From the NCBI GenBank assembly GCA_039707655.1, contig CM077672.1, positions 195,152,537-195,216,536 on the forward strand: a stretch of DNA of 64,000 bases. Reading direction: 5' to 3'. The DNA is from Elymus sibiricus. Its lineage: Eukaryota; Streptophyta; Magnoliopsida; Poales; Poaceae. Every line of letters begins with the position of its first letter. Position 1 is the stretch's first letter. Both the position numbers and the translations under genes were made by a program. The notes under the pieces were generated by a model. The model made no database searches. It saw nothing but the letters and a program-made list of their open reading frames with translations, and was not told the origin of the DNA. Positions 22,970 to 32,584 of this stretch are shown piece by piece.

Positions 22970-24293
22970 TGCCTTGGTGCCTGCAGACCAAACAGGGTAG
23001 TGTAGCACTTTCGCGGAAGTATCCCAATGAGTAATCATCCCAAGAAAGAGCGGAGGAGAGTATTTATGGAGGCGTTTCTGTCACACATAAGGTGTCACAG
23101 TTCTGGTGTGAAGTACTACTTGAGCTTCTGCAAATACTATTACTGTCCTGGGTAAACGATAAAACAAATATGCTAATATAAATAGGGTTTTAAAGGTGTC
23201 TACTATGTAACTATTGAAAGCAAATAACAAGAACGGAAATATAATTAGTGTTGCCTGCAATGAAGAGATTAGGCGCGGAGAGATTTCAGTTCATGGTATG
23301 AATATATGAATTGTGCCAGTGCGACGGTAATACCAGTTACCTTGTATTGTACTCATAGTATTTGATATAAACTTTCTGTAGGCGGTTCTCCCTAGGGTAA
23401 TGGAACTCCTCCACTAGGGGTTACATTTCATTCTATGGTCCTGCTTCTCCGTTGCCACAGAGTGGTCATTTCCATAATTAAGGTCATAAGACCGGAACCA
23501 AGCATTAAGTTCAATGGATCACCGTTATCTCATATTTTCTTTGGTTCTCATAGATATCTCCACCTGTCACATCAGAGGTCACAGAGTTCCTAAATAATAC
23601 GTGTTACCTGTGTAGGTCTTGAGATCATGTTGCCTGGGCCCTTAAATTGGACAACACGCATAGAGTTCACCACAGTATAAAAACATACTAAATAGATCAT
23701 ATTATTACGAATTCAAATGACGACATATAGGATAGGCACATATCAATCTTACCACTTACCTACATCTCCCACACCTAGGGGAATTCCTCATGCATCATAA
23801 GAGGGGGATCAATCACATCAAAGAGAAAAACCATGAAAACCATATCGATAATATTGAGGGGATCCACAATGAGATGAAATGGTGCCCAAAATAGTCTTGA
23901 TCTCAGATGAGATGGAATTGAGATTACAAGTTCCAATCCCTCTTAAAAAGTGAAGGATATGATGATGATGATGGAGATGAAAGGACGAAAAACTACGATG
24001 ATCCTTGTGAGTTCTTCAGATCCTCTCTTGTTCTCTTCTAGATGGTGTGGCGGCGGCTAGGGTTCTTCTCCCCCCGTGGTCCCTTCACGAAAGTTGCTTG
24101 TATAGACGAGGAGAAGCTATGGGCACTCCAAACGACCGTTCAACCGAGCGCGTGTGGTCGTTTGGAACGCCGTCTTTCACTCGGACGCGCCTGTTGACAA
24201 TGATCTCTTCAGGAAAGTTGCTCCAGTTGACTTGATTTGTAGCAATCTCCTTCGGTTTCCTTCCATATATGATATTTCCTGCCATCCAAAGGA
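22970..24293 (-). repeat. A: 5' LTR (right copy), truncated at 24293
   Basis: It is homologous to the left LTR from 23198 on. Similarity stops at 24293, whereas the left copy goes on for 119 bp more (16732-16850) to its TG end. The missing end is replaced by element B sequence, so the junction is a deletion or recombination scar, not a target site. It holds one GACGGC palindromic unit (24121-24174). Confidence 0.82.
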
Positions 24294-25100
24294 AACCATC
24301 CCGATAACTTAGCCATTCGTGGTCTGGGGGGCTGGACAAGGTCGGACCTCTTCTTGTCATGGTCGATAAGTTCACCAAATGGATAGAGGCAAAACCCGTA
24401 ACGTCGTCCAAGGCTCAACCAGTGATCAACTTTATCTCTGGGGTGGTGCACCGTTATGGCATATCCCACAGCATAATCACGGAGCCAAGGAAGTAAGGGA
24501 GTGGTGCGCCGAGCGTCACATCAAGCTTGACTACGCCTCCGTTTACCACCGGCAAAGCAACGGGCAAGTCGAACGGGCCAACGGATTAACCCTGAGCGGC
24601 ATAAAACCTCATCTGGTTCGCTCTCTAGAGGAGGCCGATACCAAATGGGTCGAGGAGCTCAAATCCGTGCTATGGGGGCTGCGCACCACACCTAATCGAT
24701 CTACAGGCTATACACCATTCTTTATGGTTTACGGTGCCGAGGCCATAATTCCCGGTGACTTCATTCATGACGCACTTCGAGCACATCTTTACGAGGAAAA
24801 TGAAGCCGAAAAAAGTAGGCAGGATGACCTCAATGCTTTGGACGAACAGCGGGATGTGGCTAAAGCATGATCCGACTTCTATCAAAAACAGGTGTGGCGC
24901 TATCAGCATTGGGAGGTCCGGGCAAAGGCGTTCAACATTGGTGACCTAGTCTTGCAAAACCATCTAGACAAGCCAGAGCATCAAAAACTATCTACACGCT
25001 GGGACGGGCCATTCGTCATCGACAAAGTGCTCATTAGAGGAGCATATCGGATTCACAATGTCAAGGAGAACCGCCTGGAGCCACATCCATGGAATGCCGC
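24294..25100 (+). pseudogene. B: gypsy integrase fragment, first part
   Basis: Integrase core and C-terminus of a second gypsy lineage (Tat-like by sequence feel). Recognisable parts are LDKVGPLLVMVDKFTKWIEA, KLDYASVYHRQSNGQVERAN (third catalytic E), TTPNRSTGYTPFFMVYGAEA and the tail LSTRWDGPFVIDKVL. Damage includes TAG in the first codons, an extra G near 24335, a small deletion at about 24480-24490 that removes the second catalytic Asp region, and TGA at 24868-24870. The fragment is cut at 25100 by element D (target GCCGC) and resumes in frame at 62985. No RT, gag or LTR of B is seen. Confidence 0.85.
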
Positions 25101-26832
25101 TCATGAGTGGATTTTATGCATACTTTTTAAAGTATATTCTAGTGCCAAAATCCCTCATATCATATCCATCTAGCACTTATTCATATCTCCAATGCATAGT
25201 TTTCGGTATTTACTTGTTTTACCAAGTTCATTGCACACTTTTTATTTTTATTTAGTTTTTATTAGTTTTCCTTTGTTTTGTGGTCTTTGTAGGTGTGTTG
25301 ACATGTTCATGGACTTGGGACATGAAAAGAATCAAGCTAGGGGTCAAACCGAAGAAGTTCTAGGCACCGGATCAAGGCCCTTTGGAGAGTTTGATGATTT
25401 TATATTTACCAAGTTGTCCAAAATGAAGATCCAAGGCTACCAACGCATCGGGATTTTTGCTAGCAATCCAACGAGGCCAAGAACATCAAAATCGGAGTTC
25501 GTATGAAGAAATGGCGACCAAAATACGAAGCAGCTCCCGAAGTCCAAACTGAAAGATGGCCTTTCATACGACCGGAGCCGCCCGTTTGTGCGGTCGTTTG
25601 AGCTCGAGACAGCCACGAAAATTGGCCAGAACTTTCCAAATTTTGCTCCGATTTCGTCCCCGTTTTCCCCTCCAAGGTCCTTGATGACCAAGGCTTCTAT
25701 TGGACGTGAATTTGGCTCCCCTTGAGCCCTTGGATGAAAGGGAGGAGGCTGCATCAACAGAGGAGACCCGAGGGGGCCTCCTATAAGAAGACCTCCAACC
25801 CTAGCTGCCAGGGAAGGCCATCTCCATCCTCCACAAGTTCCATCAGCTGCCGCCACACCTCCATGGCAGCAACTCCACCATAGAGAGAGGGCCAAGACAA
25901 GAAGAAGGAGGAGAGGAGGCGCCCACAATACCCGGCGCCGGTCGGAGGGCCGGTGCCCTCTCCATCGCCGCCGCCACCATGCTCCTCTCCATCTCCAACA
26001 TCATGTTGGCTTGTAACTTGCCTCTATCCTCTATGTACTCCATCTACATGTTTGAGTGAATTACTAGTTCTTGGGGAATAGGATGAACTCTAGTTTGTAC
26101 TAGCACCGAATAATTTTGCGTGATATGAAATAACCTTTTCATGTATTGTTAATGTTCTTCATGACGTTGGGTGAAGTGCACCATCCAACACTTGCCAATT
26201 TTGGACACAAGGATATTACTATTGGATGAAGTAGAGAGTGGAGAAATCAAGTGATAGCGCAATCTCTAGGGAAGTGGAGGAGAAAAAGTGACAGTAGTAT
26301 CCTCTACCTATCCCATATCTACCAATTCGGCAGGGGAATAACGGAGACCGCCCTTTGGCCGCGTCCATGGGGTAAACCCTTAATTGTCATGAGTTGTAAC
26401 CCTTTGGGGAGACTATGACGGTGGCGTGCGTGGCACGAAGTCTACCACGAGTAGAATGTGTTCTGTACCAGGCTCCGCCCACAAATAACTACATGAAAAG
26501 TGGCTTAAGTATCCGTAGGACGTGTGGGTAGTAATGATTCCAAACGCCTCGAGAACGCCTTTTACTCAAGCGTCGCCCCCTTTATTGTATTCCCTATTTT
26601 ATTTACGTTTCTACCTTTGCTTAGTTATTTAGACAAAACCACCATTATTATCGTTCCGTTAGCAACCGACGAATAGACTATTTCCAGATAACGTTCTGGG
26701 AGTGAACGTAGCCGCGTGTGTGACGACGTAGCTGCGGGGTTGGTAGTTACCAGTGAAACCACCGCTCCCTGTGGGATCGACATACTCTACTTACCGCGAA
26801 TTACAATAGCCCTGTGCCCTCGCATGTCATCA
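25101..26832 (+). repeat. D: 5' LTR
   Basis: It starts TCATGAGTGG (partner TGATGAGTGG, so the first TG is mutated) and ends GTCATCA. One GAYGGC palindromic unit is at 25555-25612 and a TATA box (TATAAGA) at 25782. Long minus-strand frames in 25437-26043 also occur in the other LTR and are not genes. Confidence 0.88.
25782..25788 (+). promoter_or_regulatory. D: LTR TATA box
   Basis: CTATAAGAAG is preceded about 170 bp upstream by the palindromic unit. The 3' LTR has the same box at 61929-61935. Confidence 0.5.
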
Positions 26833-26840
26833 AACTTTTC

Positions 26841-26858
26841 TGGCACCGTTGCGGGGGA
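26841..26858 (+). other. D: primer binding site (tRNA-Asp)
   Basis: TGGCACCGTTGCGGGGGA begins eight bases after the LTR and differs from the tRNA-Asp complement at two positions. Confidence 0.75.
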
Positions 26859-26965
26859 GCAAAAGCGCTCGGTTATTACCTTCTCGCTCACACATAGTTT
26901 ATCTTGTTAGTTGTTATTTATCTTTTAGTTTTTCCCTTAAATCAAAAAGAAAAAAATTGCTAAAC

Positions 26966-27474
26966 ATGTCTTCTGAGATGACTCTCCACGAACATATGGA
27001 ACTTGCTATGAAGGAAAAGAGATATAAGAGTCTACCATTTTTGGCTACCGATGAAGCAAAGTTGAAGGAAGGGATTGCACTAGTAAAAAAATCACGTCTC
27101 TTATACTCCATTCATATCCGACATCATGCATAGATTGTGGATCCAAAGAGCACCTACAATATCAATGTAAGTACAATATTGATCCCGTATTAGCAAGATA
27201 TAATATTCTTAGTAAATCCAATGAGGTCTTGCAATTTGTGCTTCTTGCGGGTGCTGATGAGGTTCTACATTATATATTGCGTTTTGAGATAAGAGATGCT
27301 ATCCTTGATACTATTTACATTGAGTTGCAACATATCCATACTTTTTGCCTAGATAATTTCTGTGATAATTCATTAGTTGTCAATGAACAAGAGCGGATTG
27401 CATCCATTCCAGAAATAGAAAAACTCTTGCAGGAACCACAGAATGATGAAGGAATGGATGCAACCAATGAAGAG
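26966..27474 (+). pseudogene. D: zinc-knuckle gag-like ORF, segment 1
   Basis: It opens with ATG at 26966 (MSSEMTLHEHMELAMKEKRY). After a frameshift between about 27075 and 27100 (near a run of seven A) the frame reads through a CCHC knuckle, C-x2-C-x4-H-x4-C, at 27127-27168 (CIDCGSKEHLQYQC), and on to codon GAG at 27474. The C insertion falls exactly between two codons. Position after a tRNA primer site and the knuckle suggest a gag-like nucleic-acid-binding protein, but the N-terminus resembles no gag I know. Confidence 0.6.
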
Positions 27475-27818
27475 TGAAAGCACATTTGCTCCCTTGGTGG
27501 TTTTGGTAATTCATAACAACATATATCTCATTGAACTAATGTCCATTCAAGATTAAGATTTCAGGATGTTCAATGATTGGCATGGCATGGACTAGAGATG
27601 TGGACCCCTCAAAATGCTAAGGACAAGAATTGGCAAAGATCAAGACTCTACATTTTTGGTTTAGTGATCCAAGATCACATTGAGTCCATAGGAAAGCCAA
27701 TACTATTAAAAGGGGATGAGGTGTTGCTTAATGGTCTTTTTGCTCAAATGCTTAGTGACGGTATTCCTAAACCCTCAACCACTATCTCTACCCAAATATG
27801 TCCTAAACCTAAAGTCCA

Positions 27819-28207
27819 ACTCGGCCCCACCGAAATTTCCAATCCGGCCCCACCGAGTTCATCCAAGACTTAGCCACTGCCAAACCCTAACAAATCGGAT
27901 CCACCGAAATGGATCTCGGTCCCATCGAGATGGCCTTGCCAACTCTCTGTAATCGTTTGCATTTACTTCGGTCTCACCGAGTTTGCAAATCGGTCTCACC
28001 GAGATGGCTTGCCAAGTCTCTGTTGCCTTATTGCTTCGCTTCGGTCCTACCGAGTTGATGCAATCGGTGCCACCGAGATGAGGATTGCCCTAAGCCATTG
28101 CACTTTGGTCCATCCGAGTTGTTCGTATCGGTCCCACCGAGATTCCTAAAGTTCATATCTTTTACACAGTTCGGTGCTACCGAGATGATTGTTTCGGTGC
28201 CACCGAG
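27819..28207 (+). promoter_or_regulatory. C: LTR cluster of CTCGGTNNNACCGAG palindromes
   Basis: About twelve copies (for example TTCGGTCTCACCGAG at 27967, TTCGGTGCTACCGAG at 28170 and TTCGGTGCCACCGAG at 28193), each a short inverted repeat with a three-base centre. They fill the U3 region upstream of the TATA box and are retained in the 3' LTR (35528-35916). The position suggests transcription-factor sites. Confidence 0.65.
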
Positions 28208-28248
28208 TTGGGTCAAAAGTGTGTAACGGTTGGATTTTGTGTGGAGGC

Positions 28249-28257
28249 TATATATAC
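28249..28257 (+). promoter_or_regulatory. C: 5' LTR TATA box
   Basis: GGCTATATATACCCC is a strong TATA box about 42 bp after the last palindrome. The same box in the 3' LTR is at 35959-35966. Confidence 0.7.
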
Positions 28258-29052
28258 CCCTCCACCCCATCCTTCTCAGTAAGGAGAGCCATCAGAACGT
28301 GCCTACACTTCCACCATACATTTTCTGAGAGAGAACCACCTACTCATGTGTTGAGATCAAGATATTCCATTCCTACCATTTGAACCTTGATCTCTAGCCT
28401 TTCCCAAGTTGCTTTCCACTGAAATCCTTCTTCCACCATAGCCAAATCTGTGTGGAGTGATTGAGTGCTAGGAAGACTATCATTTGAAGCACAAGAGCAA
28501 GGAGTTCATCAATAACACACCGTCTATTACCTTTTGGAGAGTGGTGTCTCCTAGATTGGTTAGGTGTCGCTTGGGAGCCTCCAACCAGATGTGGAGTTGA
28601 ACCAAGAAGTTTGTAAGGGCAAGGAGATCGCCTACTTTGTGAAGATCTACCCCGAGTGAGGCTAGTCCTTCGTGGACGTAAGCCATGGTGGAATAGGCAA
28701 GGTTGCTTCTTCGTGGACCCTTCGTGGGTGGAGCCCTCCGTGGACTCGCGCAGCCGTTACCCTTCGTGGGTTGAAGCCTCCATCAACGTGGACGTACGAT
28801 AGCACCACCTATCGAAACCACGCCAAAAACCGCCGTGTCTTCATTGCGTTTGAAATCTCCTATCCCCTCTGTACATACATATGCAATTGCTTACTTTCCG
28901 CTACTATACTCTTAGAATTGCATGTGTAGGGTGATGCTTGACATGTACTATTGCTAAAATCTGCCTACAACTAAAATCTGGGAAAAGGTTAAGTTTTATT
29001 TGGTCAAGTAGTCTAATCACCCCCCCTCTAGACATACTTTCGATCCTACAAG

Positions 29053-29064
29053 TGGTATCAGAGC
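29053..29064 (+). other. C: primer binding site (tRNA-iMet)
   Basis: TGGTATCAGAGC begins two bases after the 5' LTR. Confidence 0.88.
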
Positions 29065-29134
29065 TTTGGTCTCCGTAAGCCTTGATTTCCATAGCTTTGG
29101 TGATCATAGCCTTGGTTTCACAACCTAGGAGAGT

Positions 29135-31327
29135 ATGGCGTCTAGTGAGTGTAACTATCACCGTAGAGGTCCATATTTTGATGGTACAAACTTTGCTAGT
29201 TGGAAACATAAGATGAAAATGCATATTCTTGGTCATAACCCTGCCGTTTGGGCTGTTGTTCGTGTTGGCTTGCAAGGTGACTTCTTTGAGGATGGCAAGG
29301 AACCGGATCGTGAGGCAACCGCGGAAGAATTGAAGATGTTGCAATACAATGCTCAAGCTTGTGACATTCTATTCAACGGTCTATGTCCCGAAGAATTCAA
29401 CAAAATCAGCCGCCTCGAGAATGCAAAGGAAATTTGGGATACTTTGGTTGATATGCATGAGGGTACCGAGTCCGTCAAGGAATCTAAGTTGGATGTGCTT
29501 CAAAGTCAACTTGACAAGTTCAAAATGAAGGATGGTGAAGGAGTCGCAGAGATGTACTCTAGGCTTGCTCTCATCACAAATGAGATTGCCGGCTTAGGAA
29601 GTGAAGAGATGACCGACAAATTCATCATTAAGAAGATACTTAGAGCCTTGGATGGAAAGTATGATACCGTCTGCACATTGATCCAAATGATGCCAAATTA
29701 CAAAGATCTCAAGCCCACGGAAGTCATTGGAAGGGTTGTCGCTCATGAAATGTCACTCAAGGACAAAGAGGAGCTGCACAACAAGTCAAGTGGTGCTTAC
29801 AAAGCCTCAACCGATGCTCCAACAACTTCAAGTGACCAGTTAGTATCCAATGAAGAGATAAGCCTAATGGTGAAAAGGTTCAACAAGTTCTACAAGAACA
29901 AAGGAAAAGAAAGAAGCTCTAGCTCAAGATATTATGAGAGAAGATTATCAAGTCGTGACCGTAATTGCTACAATTGTGGGAAGCCCGGACACTACTCAAA
30001 TGAGTGTACGGCTCCCTACAAGAAAAGTGACGAATCACCAAGAGGAAGACATAGAAGAGATGAATCACCTCGTAAAGAGAGAAAGAGTAGAGATGATTAT
30101 TATGAACGAAGACACTCTCGAAGAAGCAAGGATTCAGAGAGGAAGGACAAGTCATCAAGGAGCTACACAAGAAGAAGACATCAAGCTCATGTTGGTGAAT
30201 GGGTTTCCGCCTCCGACTCCGACAACCACTCCGAGAGAAGTTATCACTCCAACTCCGACTATAGCCAAGATGAAGGTGTTGCAGGACTTGCACTTGTGTC
30301 ATCCAACTCCTACGATCTATTTGACTCACCAAATGAAGGAATTGGAAGATGCTTCATGGCAAAAGGACCTAAGGTATCACACCCCGAGTATCTTGATTTT
30401 AATAGTGATGAAGATGATTTGCTTGGTGATGATGATTTACTTGTTGATAGGGCTAGTGATGTGAGCTATAATGAAAATGCTAGTAATCATGATAGTCAAG
30501 AGGAAAGGAGTGACAATGCTATGAAGGAGATTGAGCGTCTAACTAAAGAACTAAATGCTCTTAAGTTAGCTCATGAAACAACTCAAGAGGATCATAGAGA
30601 ACTTCTAAGAACTCATGAGAAGCTACGCTTCGAGAAGCTAAATTTAGAGCAAGAGCATGAGTTTCTTAAAGCTATCAATGACGATCTTCGAAAGAAGAGT
30701 TCTTCATATCTTTCCAAGCGTTTACTCTTGTCTACCTTTATGCCACAAGTTAAACCTAAGCAAACTAGCAACAAGGGTAAAAATGGTTCTACCTCTAGTA
30801 GTAACAATAACAATGCTAAATCCAATATTGTTGCTTCTAGTAGTTCTATTGATTCCACTAACGATTCTCTTAGCCAAGTTACACTTGAGCAAGAAAATAT
30901 GCTATTGAAAGGAATTATAGAAAAAGGTGTCTACAAGAGCCTTGCCGGGAGTAAACAATTTGAGGAAATTATACGCAAGCAAGGAAGGCATCGGAAGAAC
31001 CAAGGTGTTGGTTTTGAACGAAAGTTCAATGCCGATGGAGTTGAGTGGGAAGAAGGTCAATACCCCAAGACGAAGTTTGTTCCTCAACAAGAGAAGTATG
31101 ATCCTACTTCCTTCAAGGGAACACACGCTCAAGAAGACCTTCCACCACAAGACCACAAGCTAAAAGGCAAGGACAAGCTTCAAGAAGAGATTGAATCATT
31201 TGAAGAAGCTCCTCAAGCCATGGTCAAGTGGGTTCCCAAGACTTCATCAAGTTCTACTTCATCAAGTGCTACTACAACTCCAATGATTCCCATCAAGTTG
31301 ATGTGGGTCCAAAAGAAGAAGAACTAG
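29135..31327 (+). CDS. gag: C: copia gag polyprotein (intact, 730 aa)
   Basis: ATG at 29135 starts 70 bp after the primer site. Residues about 10-200 form the copia gag core (FDGTNFASWKHKMKMHIL, CPEEFNKISRLENAKEIWDTL, LDVLQSQLDKFKMKDGEGV). A CCHC knuckle, CYNCGKPGHYSNEC, is at residues 278-291. Then follow an Arg/Ser-rich basic tract (about 300-345), an acidic Ser/Asp region, a coiled coil (about 460-540, MKEIERLTKELNALKLAHE) and a low-complexity Ser/Asn tail. It forms the particle and binds RNA in active relatives. The frame has no stop or shift, which suggests recent insertion or retained function. It ends at TAG without running into protease, unlike autonomous copia elements. Confidence 0.93.
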   Translation: MASSECNYHRRGPYFDGTNFASWKHKMKMHILGHNPAVWAVVRVGLQGDFFEDGKEPDREATAEELKMLQYNAQACDILFNGLCPEEFNKISRLENAKEIWDTLVDMHEGTESVKESKLDVLQSQLDKFKMKDGEGVAEMYSRLALITNEIAGLGSEEMTDKFIIKKILRALDGKYDTVCTLIQMMPNYKDLKPTEVIGRVVAHEMSLKDKEELHNKSSGAYKASTDAPTTSSDQLVSNEEISLMVKRFNKFYKNKGKERSSSSRYYERRLSSRDRNCYNCGKPGHYSNECTAPYKKSDESPRGRHRRDESPRKERKSRDDYYERRHSRRSKDSERKDKSSRSYTRRRHQAHVGEWVSASDSDNHSERSYHSNSDYSQDEGVAGLALVSSNSYDLFDSPNEGIGRCFMAKGPKVSHPEYLDFNSDEDDLLGDDDLLVDRASDVSYNENASNHDSQEERSDNAMKEIERLTKELNALKLAHETTQEDHRELLRTHEKLRFEKLNLEQEHEFLKAINDDLRKKSSSYLSKRLLLSTFMPQVKPKQTSNKGKNGSTSSSNNNNAKSNIVASSSSIDSTNDSLSQVTLEQENMLLKGIIEKGVYKSLAGSKQFEEIIRKQGRHRKNQGVGFERKFNADGVEWEEGQYPKTKFVPQQEKYDPTSFKGTHAQEDLPPQDHKLKGKDKLQEEIESFEEAPQAMVKWVPKTSSSSTSSSATTTPMIPIKLMWVQKKKN

Positions 31328-32148
31328 AGAGTTCTTGAGGGTGACTCCGCCAACAAACTTCACTCATATTCTTCATGGCAAGGACTTGTGCAACCAACTT
31401 TCACATTTTGCACTAGTTCATGGAGTCACAAACCCTCTTGTTGGTAAGGCAAGGGACAAGGTAATCAATGCATTCATGGACATCATCATATGTGTATTTC
31501 ACTCTATGTCTATGGATATCCTTGTATGTTCCTTGTGTGGGACTAACCCATGTAGGTATTGAAAGCACAAAACTCCAAAGGATTGCTACCAACTCTTGAT
31601 GGTCTACATCAACATTGAGCATCCACATATTCAACATCTACATGAAGTCATCATCGACAAAACCCAAGGTTAGTTCAACCCTCTTAGGGGGGATATCACA
31701 TCTAGGGGGAGCTTTGCTCTAAACAATTGAGCTAAAGCAACTCTAATGGTGTGAACACATTAATGCTTTATGTAAAAGTGGTAACCCCACTTGTGCTTAA
31801 ATGATGAGTATGAGCTATGATCAAATGTTCTCATTTGGCTCCTAAGTCAATATACTCATATATAGATGACCTAGTCATCGCCATTGCTTGATAGATGCTA
31901 GAATTGGTTGCGCATGTTTGACACATATTTCATTTGCAATCTTATTGTGTGAGCATGTTGGTTTGCATGTTTTCATCATTCGAGGACATCCATTTGTTGT
32001 ATTGATTGTCTTGGTTTTTCTGGCCAAGTGGATGTACAAGAATGCCTAAGAACCTTCTCTAGCTATCTATGCTTTCTTGTCTCAAATTCTATTCTTGCTG
32101 CATCAAAAAAATTGAACAAGTCATTTTCGGACCTTCCGGGTGAGGAGC
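31328..32148 (+). other. C: non-coding spacer where pol is expected
   Basis: About 0.8 kb holds no protease, integrase or RT motif in any frame. It has two purine tracts, CTTAGGGGGGAT near 31681 and CTAGGGGGAGC near 31703, like those of SIRE/Maximus-type elements. The rest is AT-rich. Confidence 0.65.
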
Positions 32149-32387
32149 ACTCGGAGCCACCGATCTGAAAGGGCTGAACCTCCAAAACCTTCTAATTGAT
32201 TTCGGTCAGACCAACCCACTCAAATTCGGTCGAACCGAAAGCACTTAGACTGATCTAGGTATTCATCTCGGTGCTACTGATTAGACCAACTCGGTCGGAC
32301 CGAGTTGCTGTAACTGCAAGTAGTTGCACGTCTCGGTGCTACCGATTTGTTCCACTCGGTGCCACCGACAGCTAATGGGTATATATT
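32149..32387 (+). promoter_or_regulatory. C: internal promoter-like module before ORF2
   Basis: About eight CTCGGTNNNACCGAG-type palindromes (clear ones at 32226, 32290, 32331 and 32354; diverged ones at 32149, 32201 and 32267) end 12 bp before a TATA box, TATATATT at 32380-32387. The last copy, CTCGGTGCCACCGA, is the same as the last copy in the LTR. The ORF2 ATG follows about 200 bp downstream after a GC-rich leader. Order and motif copy the LTR promoter. Activity is inferred. Confidence 0.6.
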
Positions 32388-32584
32388 CCCAGCGAACCGT
32401 GCGGTTGAAAATTTCTTCAAACGTCACGCGCCCGCGCCCCATTGCTGCCGCCCCTTTGGTCTCCGGATCGTCGCCGTCGTCGCCTGTGCGCCCTCGCCGC
32501 AGGACTCCGTCGCCGTCAACGGTAATCTCCACCGCCGTTGCCGCCGTAGAGGAACTCCACCAAGTTAGGGGTCAGCTCAGCAAG

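Larger units (their letters stand above)
15635..24293 (-). mobile_element. A: Athila-like gypsy element with gag-protease and third ORF, no RT/integrase
   Basis: Two homologous LTR pieces (15635-16850 and 22970-24293) flank 6.1 kb. The primer site is at the right (tRNA-Asp) and the polypurine tract at the left, so the element reads on the minus strand. In reading order it holds gag, protease, a conserved AAAGCGCT/GGGAGGC block, an 84-bp repeat array, a leader with a likely intron, an ATHILA-type ORF and a 3' non-coding region. No RT, RNase H or integrase is present, so it depends on an autonomous partner or arose by pol loss. The left LTR lacks its outer part (H inserted there); the right LTR lacks its last 119 bp. 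Confidence 0.85.
27475..29050 (+). repeat. C: 5' LTR
   Basis: It contains about twelve copies of the CTCGGTNNNACCGAG palindrome between 27819 and 28207 and then a TATA box. It ends CCTACA, two bases before the primer site. Confidence 0.92.

Noticed and set aside
25437..26043. Minus-strand ORFs of 163 and 66 aa, repeated at 61491-62190
   Set aside because: They lie in the two LTRs of D on the antisense strand, and frame lengths differ between copies.
28028..28270. 80-aa minus ORF in C's LTR, repeated at 35737-35979
   Set aside because: It translates the CTCGGT palindrome cluster; an LTR-pair duplicate with repeat-derived residues.
32324..32584. N-terminal extension of ORF2 in C (87 codons upstream of 32585)
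   Set aside because: The frame is open, but it begins before the TATA box and runs through the palindrome cluster and a GC-rich leader; the downstream ATG has a better context.
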